From Halictus rubicundus (lineage: Eukaryota > Arthropoda > Insecta > Hymenoptera > Halictidae), in contig NC_135161.1 in assembly GCF_050948215.1 (NCBI RefSeq), forward strand, positions 4,973,411-5,037,410: a stretch of 64,000 bases of DNA, read 5' to 3'. Positions within the stretch are counted from its first letter, which is position 1. Each line of letters opens with the position of its first letter. Below, in pieces: positions 55,195-64,000 of this stretch. The notes below the pieces were generated by a model, which had not been told where the DNA came from, did no database searches, and worked only from the letters and a program-made list of their open reading frames with translations. Position numbers and translations under genes: made by a program.

Positions 55195-56172
55195 CCTCTT
55201 AAGTACCGTACGCCACTATAGTGGTTTCCCTGGAAAGCATCGACTTGAACGGTACACCACTATAGTGGTTTCCGTGGAAAGCACCAATTTGAACGGTACG
55301 AACCAGTATAGTGGCTTTTGTGCCATGCGAGGCCATGCGCGCCGTCCCTGGGAGACAGAGTTGCGGACGAGCACGCCGCACAGTGGGCAATTTGGACCAA
55401 ATCGGATTCAAAATCAAGGAACTTTCGATAGGAATGAGGTAGAGCGATGAAATTTTTTTTAAATTAAAGCTGAAACTTTGTAGAATATGGGGAAAATAGG
55501 GAGATTATTACCATCCAATCATTTCAACGAAAAAATGACTTCATTAGTTTTTGTCACAAAAATCTATTTTTTGCAACATCTTGAGGTCGTAGACAAATTT
55601 TGAGACCAGAATTGAAATCAGCGTGAAAAAATCTATGGGAAATGATGTATAGCATGTTAAAAAAAAATTTTTTCCGCGCGTGGTATTGGAAAAACTAAAA
55701 TTTTCTTGAATTTATGCGCGTTTAACGAATTTTCTCGAGGTTAAAAAACGTTCGTACCACAATCTCTCTATTTTTCCCATATTCTACAAAGTTGCAGCTT
55801 TCATTTAAAAAAAATTTCATCGCTCTACCTCATTCCTATCGAAAGTTCCTTGATTTTGAATCCGATTTTGTCCAAATTGCCCACTGTGCGCCGTAGTGGG
55901 AGACACTGTTGTGGACGAGCGCTCCGGTGCACTACGATTTATGTTACGGTTTCAGTGATTAGAACTTTTTTGTAATTCGTAGCTTCATAAAAAAAGGAAA
56001 AAATTTATATCTATTGTACGCCTATACGTTCTTCAATAGCTGTACATTAACAACGCGAAAATAGAATTTTATTTCGGTTTAAAAGAATTTAATAACATAC
56101 ATATTTATCAGACTCTGTTCAGAATCTTCATCACGGGTATGACTCGATATTGTAGGGCGAGGGGTTAAGAGG
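55195..56172. mobile_element. TTAA-type element (CCTCTTAAG ends) hosting a Transib-like MITE
   Basis: TTAA at 55191-55194 and 56173-56176 flank the ends CCTCTTAAGTACC and GGGGTTAAGAGG. The left end has three tandem units of about 54 bp containing CCACTATAGTGG (55205-55320). The MITE 55379-55888 is inserted inside. Confidence 0.75.
55379..55888. mobile_element. Transib-like MITE, second full copy
   Basis: 510 bp, ends CACAGTGGGCAATTTGG and complement, flanked by CGCCG at 55374-55378 and 55889-55893. The target fits CGNCG, as in the copy at 5725-6236. Confidence 0.85.
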
Positions 56173-56277
56173 TTAAATTGCAATTTTAGTGGAAACTAAA
56201 ATATATTCGTAATCTTCAAGATGTTTGAAATATTCCGTATTATAACAGCCTCACATATTCTGTGTTTGACGAGTATA

Positions 56278-56504
56278 CAGTGGTTTCTCGATATATGTCA
56301 ACAACACGGGTTTTACCAGCGACATATATCGTCAAGAAGACTCTTTGATCCACGTTGAAAGTAGTACCCAATTATGATTACACTGCTCGGCGTCCGGGGT
56401 CTCTCCAGCTTCGTGGTCCATCACGGGGTGTACCCCGCGGTAGTGGGGATAGTTCTGCGACGTTTATCAGCCAGGTATTTGCGACATATATCGAGAAAAG
56501 AGTG
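56278..56504. mobile_element. Mariner-type MITE with GTATAC hairpin
   Basis: TA-flanked; left end CAGTGGTTTCTCGATATA, right end TATATCGAGAAAAGAGTG. The core is in the other orientation (GGGGTGTACCCC, TAGTGGGGATA). Confidence 0.75.
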
Positions 56505-56980
56505 TACTGGTCATCGCTTAATTTTTGCGACGCAATTTAGGTACGCATTTATCAAAGAGGTCGCAACAGCTAACTGGTCAATGGTCTATTTTTCTGATGC
56601 TCTAACTAACCTGCTGCTTTTAATTAGCAATGAAAAATGCTGGATTGGAGCCCTGACCCATCTAAATCTGTCCAAAACCTACAAATTCAGTTAATTCTGG
56701 TACTGACTTACAGACTTAAGTTACTGAGTGAGTTACCGACTCAGCCTCGGCGAGTTAAGACCTAGCGGTGGTGGCACGTGTAGACAAAGGTTCTTCAGAA
56801 TAGCGATCCTGACAGCAGATTTGAAGCTCGTTGAGGAGGGGATTCGCTGATGTAAGAGCAATTGCCGGAGAGAGACAATGGACAGAAAGAAGAAATAAAA
56901 AAAGAAGAAGAAGAAGAAGTAACCGCGTGGTAGGAGCGGGTTGTGAGAGAGTTAATAGGCGTGAGAGAGATCGGCCTTAC

Positions 56981-57390
56981 CTGTGATATCGTTGGTCAGG
57001 TTGTTGCCATTGTTGGCAGCGTATCCGTTGAGGACGCCCGCGATCGAGTCCGAGCTGCCGGTGCTCTTCGCGGGCGACGTCGCGACACCCGACGACGCCG
57101 ACGAGGACGACGAATCCCCGCTGAGAGAGATATTGCTGCGCATGTGATTTTTCGCGTTTGGGGTGGTGGATGGGGCATCGGGAGGGCCAAACAGGCGTTT
57201 GTATGAATCATTACCGGGCTTGTTGCGCGGCGTATCGTTGTTGCTGTTCTTGTTGGTGTTGTTCGGACCGTCGCCGAACAACGCGCTGCCGAGCTGCGAC
57301 TGGTTGTGGTTCTTCACGCGCCGGGGGCTTGTCTCTTCCGGTGCGGCCCCGAATATGTCGCTGCTCCCGCCACCAGGGGGTTTCAACACC
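56981..57390 (-). CDS. Jupiter: Jupiter, internal coding exon
   Basis: On the - strand, after ATTGTTTCAG the exon reads (R)VLKPPGGGSSDIFGAA, the conserved PPGGG.S.IFG start of the Jupiter/HN1 repeat. It continues with RRVKNHNQSQLGSALFG, YKRLFGPPDAPSTTP, a serine-rich stretch and NGYAANNGNNLTNDITG. It ends at the donor ACAG|GTAAGG (56980). The borders are phase 1 on both sides, so it fits in frame with 45151-45341. Jupiter is a small, largely disordered protein that binds microtubules and is controlled by phosphorylation in flies; the many serines agree with that. The exon with the start codon was not found at higher coordinates and is probably beyond 64000 or too short to see. Confidence 0.88.
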
Positions 57391-57466
57391 CTGAAACAAT
57401 CCGAAAACCAATACTACCGTTAGATCAACCGTTCTTTCTTCGTCTACACACTCCATCGAATACTAG

Positions 57467-58763
57467 CACGTATTCCTACCGCGACCGGTCAAATGACCGG
57501 TCTTTAGCGCAACTTATATTTTTTAATATAGAATGAAGATAACAGCCAATTTGACTGTATACAAATATAGTTTCTTTTATTTAGGAGTATATAATGTACA
57601 TTTTATTCGTTTTCACTTCATAATATTTCGTTTACTATACCCTGTTGGGCCTGATGTTCCCCTAAAAATATTATGAATAGGTGCTCTTCCAGGATTAGAC
57701 CCTTCTTTCACTTCTTGCAAAACAGTTCCGTCTACAGCAGTTTCGATTACCTCTTTCTCATTCTCATTATCGGAACTAACTAAAAATCTCCTTCTCCTTC
57801 GTCCTCTACGTACGTTCGAAACATTCTCTTCGTCCTCATCGGTGTGCGAGTCGGTCTCAAATAGATCATAATTTTCCGCATTGTCATTTTCAATGTCAAA
57901 AATTTCCTGATCATTTTGGGAACACTCTTCATCAATATTATTTATTTTCTCTGATAATAAATTTACACTCTTCGAGCGTCTTGACATTTTGGGAATGAAT
58001 ATTCAAGGGATAAAATAAAAACTAAAATCTAAAAATGTAAATCAAGATGGATAAAAAAATGAACAAAAGACAAAAACTTACTACGAAGTATTGTTGGTTT
58101 GTTCACTTTTTTGAAAATTACACTTGTAACACGTAATACAATATAAAATAAAAGTAGAATAATAATAGAATAAAAATACAAAATAGTAAAAGACTGCCGA
58201 ATATGCTCCTTGTAACTTTCACGTTTTGATGCTCTCTGTTCAGCTCACAAGACTTTACCGATTTGAATTCGTGAGAAGACGTCTAGGTATCTCCTTCGGC
58301 TATGATTTTATTTATTTTACAATCATAGTAGATAAGACGGTGTAAGAAAATCCGAGGTTCTGGACCCGCTTCGGATACCAATCAGGCAAATAAACACCGC
58401 GAGGCCGATAGGCGAGCGAGAACTCTAAACACTTTGAAGTGCCGTAAAGCAGTCCCTGGAAGGCACTTTTCGGCTAAAATCATGCCACAACTGCATTACC
58501 TTTCGTTTGTAACGACTTTATAGTTTCGAAATTGAGTCTTCGAAAGAATACTATTACAAAAAGATATAAATCGTTCTGCCGGTCAAATGACCGGTCGTGG
58601 TAGGTAAGACAGACTACAAATTTTTCTCAGAAAATAAACAATAAAAAAAGAAGTGAATATTGAAAAATGTATTATACGCATATTTTAGGAAAAGTCGTGA
58701 AGTTTAAAGGCGATAATCGAAATTTTAAAAACGGTCATTTGACCGGTCGCGGTAGGAATAGTG
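57467..58763 (-). mobile_element. Internally deleted piggyBac element flanked by CTAG
   Basis: Ends CACGTATTCCTACCGCG (57467) and CGCGGTAGGAATAGTG (58763), each followed inward by CCGGTCAAATGACCGG or a near copy. CTAG lies on both sides (57463-57466, 58764-58767) in place of the usual TTAA. A third copy of the end word (CCGGTCAAATGACCGG, then TCGTGGTAGG) is at 58579-58604, so a second end is nested near the right side. Confidence 0.75.
57613..57987 (-). pseudogene. piggyBac transposase N-terminus (124 aa)
   Basis: Starts MSRRSKSVNLLSEKIN, has an acidic region (TDSHTDEDEENV), the basic run RRGRRRRRF, and ends GRAPIHNIFRGTSGPTGY. The last motif is typical of the segment just before the catalytic domain in piggyBac transposases. 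The DDE domain and cysteine-rich C-terminus are absent, so the product could not move DNA. It lies within the element bounded by 57467 and 58763. Confidence 0.75.
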
Positions 58764-58900
58764 CTAGAGCACTTATTGTTAGCTTATTGTTGTTGTACAG
58801 GGTGTCTCTTTCTAAAAACTTTCTACCTGAAAACCGGAGTGAAATAAATATTCGTTATAATACGTATAATAGCTCAAAAATAATATAATAGTATATTTAA

Positions 58901-59114
58901 CACTAGAACTACCGGACCAGTCAAAATTACTGGTTCCTAATTTGTTCTTTTACAATTACTGAAATTGTAAAAATGTTTTCATCGGATATTTTTTAATGAA
59001 CCTCTTCATGGAAGCACATGTTACAATAATAGTATGAAGTTTGAATGGGCACAGTCCTGTCACTGTTACAAAGCAATATACGTAAGTCGCATTTATTGCT
59101 CGCTAGTTCTAGTG
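58901..59114. mobile_element. TTAA-type MITE, complete copy
   Basis: 214 bp between TTAA at 58897-58900 and 59115-59118. Ends CACTAGAACTACCGGACC and GCTAGTTCTAGTG; the palindrome CCAGTCAAAATTACTGG is beside the left end. Confidence 0.85.
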
Positions 59115-59118
59115 TTAA

Positions 59119-60742
59119 ATTCTCGAAATGCTTTTACCGTCTTAAATTAGGCCCGCCCATTTTTACCATAAATGCATAAAATCCGCAGTCTATTCACGAC
59201 ATAGAGACGGACAGTGACATTTTCGTTTCCAGCGTGCACTGTGTATTTCAAATGCAACGTTCCGCGCGAACCTCAGATTTCCTCTAAATGTCACTCGCTG
59301 GAACCGCGCAGCTGACTTATAGCGGGAATTCACTCGTCAACACGATCTGTTCCGATAACAGAGGTCGACGTCCGAATAGAAGTTTGTTGATTTCGGAACA
59401 CAAAGGTTGTGCCAGTCTAGGTAGAGGAGGTTCGGAGGAGGGAGGATCGAGGGAGTAGCCAAGTAAAATTGAACGGACACGAAGAGGAAACGATTGAGAG
59501 CCCCTGTGCGGTCCCCCAACCGCGGCGGAAGGACTCGATCCAATTTGCTCGATAAATCTGCGCTGATTTCGACGTAACGAGGCTCTCCCCACGTCTCTCC
59601 TTCTTTCTCACTCTTCCCTCTCCCTCTCTCTCTCTATCTCTCTCTTTCTCTTTCTCTGGCCGTTTGGGCTCGACACGCGGCACGCGGCGCACGGCACGCG
59701 CTTTGTCGCGTGCCGGGAGACAAAAGGGGGAGAGAGCCGGTGCACAGGGGACGAGTCGCCGGCAATTAAAACAGAGACCGGGGTGCCTCCTTCCAACTCT
59801 TCGACTGAAAAGTCCCAGCGAACGCGCAACGGGGAGAGGACTAGGTAGCGGCCCCGTGGTTTTTAAAAGCGGCTTCGTTAGCAGCACGGCACAATTAGGG
59901 CGGACGCGTCTCGCCGATGATTTTTCAGCGTTCGTTTCGAGGGATACAGCTCTCCTCCTTTCTTCTCTTCCTAGGATTTGGCAACGTGACTCACGGACAG
60001 CTCTTGGGGCGACGAGAGTGACTCGTGACGAGACAATGACGAGGAAGAACGACTCGAGCAGGGGGTTGGTTTTCGGTCTTCGCTCAATTCGAAACGGACT
60101 AACATTCGATGACGTCTATGTTGGAACAGGTCTGATCGCGACGTCTCTTAAATGTTATTATAAGTCGTACGTAATCACGTGACTATTGTAACGCGTGATT
60201 CGTACAGTGTACGGAAACGTACGTTTCTTCTCTATTCGACAGTCGAGGTGGATACACGTGTTTATCCTGCGCAATTCTAGATCTTTAATAAAAGTTATGT
60301 TCCACATACTCCGCGTTGCTCCGCTACAATTTCCAACTACAACTTCCATCTGTCTAGGTGTATACAGAAATGAAAGAAAATGGACATACAGTGAATTCTC
60401 GATATATAGGATGTCAAGCGAGTATTTTCAAATCGTTGGATTGAAAAGGAGGTCCCACTCATTTTCCAGCACGATCACCCGATTTTACTGAAGCTCCGAC
60501 TACAGTGGCTGATACGAAACAAAGAATTGTTGCCGATCGTTGCAAAATATCAACCGATACGTTAAAAACTGTAGGACAATCTTTGCTCCATCGACTTCAA
60601 AAATGCCGTGATACAAATGGTCGTTATGTTGAACCTTTTCTGTAAGGAATAAAAGCGAACGTCTTAGTGCGACAGTAATGGTGTCTTGGAATTATTCCAA
60701 TCGAAATATCTCCTAAACTACTAATTTTTCAATATAGACAGG
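59119..60742. other. No gene recognised; possible Jupiter intron or upstream region
   Basis: 59160-59336 is a diverged TA-type repeat ending GCGGGAATTCACT. A CT tract lies at 59610-59656. A single mariner-MITE end (ACAGTGAATTCTCGATATA) is at 60389. A GC-rich stretch at 59650-59900 could be a promoter region, but no exon can be supported. Confidence 0.4.
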
Positions 60743-60904
60743 TTAACCCTTACCACTCGAATGGCGACTGTAAGGCGCCACTAAAAATTCCTGTATCATT
60801 ATTCAAAATATTTTTTACATTATTAAATTTGTTTGTATTTAATAAATTACTAAACATTTCAGTACTGTACGAGTAAATTGCACTATTTTTAAAAGGGAAA
60901 TATA

Positions 60905-62800
60905 CAGGGTGGCCCACATAACTCTGAACAGCTCAATATCTCGAAAAAACTATGCCATCGATTTTAAAGTTCTTAGTCTTAAATTGCATGGAACTGAAGG
61001 GCCTTTCTGACTACATAAACGTGAAGTGGCCTCCCTTCCCCTTTAACGGGGGAGGGGAGGTACCTTTGTCATTTTAAATGGAACCCCCTATAAAATGTTA
61101 CATATTTAGATTCTACCTAATTTTGTCTCCTCTAATTTTGTCTGAAACATTTTTTTGTCAGATACTTCCATGATGAGATATAACAGTTTGAAGTTTCGAG
61201 TTGTGGGTACTTGAAGCCCTCGGAAATAGCGTTATGGAATTATACGCGCTTGAGTCCTTTGTTTATTCATGAAGAAACACAAACAATAATATTTACAATT
61301 CTTGAGTTTGACTCACTTATCTATGAAAACGTTTTCAGTTTAGAGCTGTTATTCAAGCAGTAACATTGTGATTATGGCTACTTTTGACACAGAAGTGAAT
61401 ATGTTATTAACGTTAGGTGAATGCCAAAAAAATTATTGGCGTGCAGCAGTGATGTTTTTTGAACGTTATGGGATCAAAAAATATCATGCAACATTTCATA
61501 ATTTAGAAAAGCGGCTTCGCGAGCACGGTGAATTGTGTAAAAAAACTCGCAATAAACCTAAAGCTGTCACTAATGAAAATAATAGTGCCAGTATTCTTGC
61601 TGCAATTACATTAAATCCTCATATTAGTCAACGTACACTTGCACAAACATCACATATTAGTCGTTCATCAATTCAACGAATTTTGAAACGGCAAAAGTAT
61701 CATCCATGTCACATGGTTTTATCACAAGAGCTTTCGATAGCAGATTACGATCACCGCGTAAGATTTTGTGAGTGGCTGCAGGGTGTTGTGGAAAATGACT
61801 TTTTGTGCAAAATACTTTTTTCCGATGAGGCCACTTTTATGAATTCAGGGCATGTAAATAGACATAATCTGCATTATTGGGCCGTGGAAAACCCAAATTG
61901 GATGCGATGTGTTCCCTTTCAACATCGATGGTCTTTAAATGTTTGGTGTGGCCTAATAGAAGATTTTGTGATTGGACCTTATTTTTTTCAAGAAACTGTA
62001 ACATCTGCAAGTTATTGTGATTTCTTAAAAAATCATTTGCCTGCGCTTTTGGAAGATGTGCCACTGCACGTTAGAAGAGAAATGTGGTTCCAACAAGACG
62101 GCGCCCCTCCACATTTTGCAATCATCACCAGGCAATTTTTGAACGAAAAATTTGGGAACAAATGGATAGGTCGTGGGGGACCTCGTCAATGGCCTCCTCG
62201 ATCCTCCGATCTAACACCATTAGATTTTTTCTTATGGGAATATGTAAAGGACAAAGTTGTGTTTGAACCACCGACGACAAAAGAGGATATGAAACAAAGA
62301 ATACGTGACGCTTGCGCTTCAGTGACTCCCGAAATGTTAAAAAATGTTAGAACAACTTTGATGTTTCGAGTAAATAAATGTTTACAAGCCCGTGGTGGAC
62401 ATTTTGAACATTTAATTTAAAGTACATTTTATTTCTTCACGAATAAGCAAAGGACTCAAGCGCGTATAATTCCATAACGCTATTTCCGAGCGCTTCAAGT
62501 ACCTACAACTCGAAACTTCAAACTGTTATATCTCATCATGGAAGTATCTGACAAAAAAATGTTTCAGACAAAATTGACTTGTTTTTTCCGGTAGAATTTA
62601 AATATGTAACATTTTATAGGGGGTTCCATTTAAAATTACAAAGGTACCTTCCCTCCCCCGTTAAAGGGGAAGGGAGGCCACTTCATGTTTATGTAGTCAG
62701 AAAGGCCCTTCAGTCCCATGCAATTTAAGACTAAGAACTTTAAAATCGATGGCATAGTTTTCGAGATATTGAGCTGTTCAGAGTTATGTGGGCCACCCTG
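60905..62800 (+). mobile_element. Complete mariner-type (DD41D-like) transposon with long inverted repeats
   Basis: 1896 bp. The ends CAGGGTGGCCCACATAAC and complement are flanked by TA (60903-60904, 62801-62802). The inverted repeats run about 370 bp (60905 to about 61278, and about 62431 to 62800) with few differences, and enclose an intact transposase gene. Near-identical arms and an open gene indicate recent movement. Confidence 0.92.
61374..62420 (+). CDS. Mariner-type transposase, intact, 348 aa
   Basis: Cuts and pastes the surrounding element. The N-terminal helix-turn-helix part (residues 1-60, LGECQKNYWRAAVMFFE, as in insect DUF4817 proteins) is followed by a second helix-turn-helix (74-108, ISQRTLAQTSHISRSSIQ). 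The catalytic core has FSDEATF (D151), WFQQDGAPPH (D242) and RSSDLTPLDFFLW. If the third acid is the Asp of LDFF (D284), as in Mos1-type PSDY, the spacing is DD41D, which fits the rosa-like group. ATG at 61374 is chosen; a GTG six bases upstream is not needed. The frame has no breaks. The gene has no intron and lies between the long inverted repeats, which must hold its promoter. Confidence 0.92.
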   Translation: MATFDTEVNMLLTLGECQKNYWRAAVMFFERYGIKKYHATFHNLEKRLREHGELCKKTRNKPKAVTNENNSASILAAITLNPHISQRTLAQTSHISRSSIQRILKRQKYHPCHMVLSQELSIADYDHRVRFCEWLQGVVENDFLCKILFSDEATFMNSGHVNRHNLHYWAVENPNWMRCVPFQHRWSLNVWCGLIEDFVIGPYFFQETVTSASYCDFLKNHLPALLEDVPLHVRREMWFQQDGAPPHFAIITRQFLNEKFGNKWIGRGGPRQWPPRSSDLTPLDFFLWEYVKDKVVFEPPTTKEDMKQRIRDACASVTPEMLKNVRTTLMFRVNKCLQARGGHFEHLI

Positions 62801-62878
62801 TATATAGAAGGGAAATATTCTAGGTCGGAAGAAATGTTTCGTTTCCAAGTTAAAATGGCGTCGAGTGCAAAGGGTTAA

Positions 62879-64000
62879 CACTTTCTTATAAAGAATGACC
62901 AACTGCATGGATTGATGCATTAAAAAGTATATAATTCCATTAAAAAAAACGAAGTTATGCCCCACACGTCACTATTCAACTCTTATCTGGAACATTTTTC
63001 GGTAGAACGAACAGCAGCGAAGAAATCAAGATGGCACCCTGTATGTCAACAACACGAGCCGTGTTGTGTTTACACTTCCGAGCGTTCAAGGCCTCTCGAG
63101 CTTCGTGGCACGGGGTACACCGCGCGGTAGTGGGGATAATTCCGCGACGTTTATCGTCCAGGCCTCGGCGACATATATACAGAAATCACTATATTTAGCA
63201 TTCCTCGCCCGAGGTAAGGGTAATTCCCACTTTAACGGGTCTTCGGCTTTTCCCATCGCTACGGACGTAACCCGAGATCGAATGCTCGAATGCTCAACGG
63301 CTCTGCGACGCATGGGAGTCCCGTGCTCGCGGAAACAGATTACCCAATTACGATTAATTAACATTCTCGTTGTGCGTGCGCTCGCATCCGAGGCGAGCCA
63401 GGAGTCGTTGGCTCGCGATCGATCCGGTAATCGTTCCACTCTAATTAACGACGCAACACCGCGCGCGCCGTCTCTGGGTTCTCCCGGGGGGGAAGTAACC
63501 AGAAGGGGGTGGGTATGGTTCTAGGTGTATCATAGCGCGGCATTTCATCGGCCGGCCGATAAATCAACGCTTCCTTGTTACGGTGTCTCGGATAATTGAA
63601 CGTCCGACGCGGTTTGATGGAAACGCGGCCGTAGAACGTCGAGGAGGAAGCGCCGACGATCACGAGAGAGATGCGTGCTCTCGATCCATGCTCCGTTTAA
63701 CATTCGAAAAAAAAAAACACCTCGCCTCGCCTCGCCTCGTCGCAGGAATTCGTTCATTAACCGAGGATAACAAGTCTAATTGCGAGCATCGACGGAAGCA
63801 CCGAGAAGCCTCTTCTTCCCCCGTTCCCTCTCGCGGAACAAAGAGCTTTCGATGGAAATGCGCGTGATCCGAAAGACGGAATTCTGTTTTAGATTCTTCA
63901 CGCGTTTAGAAGGATACAAGGTGGTTCGATTTCTCCACGGATGCGTTGCAATTGAATGTCTCGGGAGTTTTTCCAGAGATCCTCTTTGAGAAGAGCTTCC
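62879..64000. other. No gene recognised; one MITE remnant
   Basis: 63044-63194 is a diverged GTATAC-hairpin MITE. A CTCGC pentamer repeat (CTCGCCTCGCCTCGCCTCG) lies at about 63721-63739. The rest shows only short frames. Confidence 0.45.
63044..63194. mobile_element. Mariner-type MITE remnant
   Basis: ATGTCAACAACACGAGCC at the left, GTAGTGGGGATAATTCCG in the core and CGACATATATACAGAAATCA at the right correspond to the family at 56278-56504, with eroded ends. Confidence 0.65.

Larger units (their letters stand above)
60747..62874. mobile_element. TTAA-type element split by a mariner-type transposon
   Basis: TTAA at 60743-60746 and 62875-62878 flank CCCTTACCACTCGAATGG and GTCGAGTGCAAAGGG. The palindrome GGCGACTGTAAGGCGCC is just inside the left end. 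The ends match the 71-bp element at 50196-50266. The original element was only about 230 bp. Confidence 0.75.

Noticed and set aside
59417..59887. 156-codon ORF on - as the first Jupiter exon
   Set aside because: No similarity to the Jupiter N-terminus and no donor that would join to 57390 could be found; it overlaps a CT tract.
62205..62215. Asp of RSSDL (D279) as third catalytic residue, giving a 36-residue spacing
   Set aside because: In Mos1-type enzymes the acid is the Asp four to five residues later (PSDY), so the LDFF Asp was preferred; this needs a structural alignment to settle.

Overview
The window is insect nuclear DNA, most likely from a hymenopteran. That guess rests on gene structure and transposon content and is an inference. 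Two host genes can be recognised and they converge tail to tail. Msh6 (mismatch repair) lies on the + strand at 34490-41143, with 15 coding exons that splice in frame to 1149 residues. The gene for the microtubule-associated protein Jupiter lies on the - strand: its last exon is at 45151-45341, an internal exon is at 56981-57390, an 11.6 kb intron separates them, and the 5' end is outside the window or unrecognised. Almost everything else is transposable elements, often nested.

Region by region. 1-2.4 kb: a broken PIF/Harbinger element, with a HARBI1-like nuclease pseudogene on - and a MADF-type partner gene on + inside its intron. 4.05-25.2 kb: a large inverted duplication. Each arm carries a tRNA-like sequence, an orphan gene for a signal-peptide protein (4907-5383 + and 13896-14438 -) and the start of a hAT element. 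The left arm has gained a 512-bp MITE with CACAGTG ends and a CGGCG target duplication, which is the Transib signature; the right arm keeps the empty site. The right arm is split by a transposon terminus whose internal short repeats have expanded into a 10.1 kb satellite array (14.7-24.8 kb). Between the arms (6.9-13.1 kb) lie further MITEs, GC-rich DNA of unknown origin and two unidentified ORFs. 26.0-26.7 kb: a BEL/Pao retrotransposon pol fragment. 27.9-34.2 kb: a giant fold-back element, almost one palindrome, whose left arm holds a 2.6 kb hAT-like insertion with a 6-bp target duplication. That insertion carries short versions of the same repeats that make up the satellite.

34.5-57.4 kb is the host-gene region. 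Msh6 introns and the long Jupiter intron are loaded with MITEs: mariner type with TA sites, hAT type with 8-bp duplications, and piggyBac type with TTAA sites. 57.5-58.8 kb is an internally deleted piggyBac that keeps a transposase N-terminus. 60.7-62.9 kb is a TTAA element with a full mariner-type transposon nested in it; that transposon has an intact 348-residue transposase and roughly 370-bp terminal inverted repeats. The last 1.1 kb shows no gene.

The window allows the order of several insertions to be read directly, because paralogous empty sites lie beside the filled ones. The strongest leads are the satellite that grew from a transposon end, the Transib-like MITEs with RAG-signal-like heptamers, the paired orphan genes in the inverted duplication, and the family-specific palindromes just inside the ends of TTAA elements.
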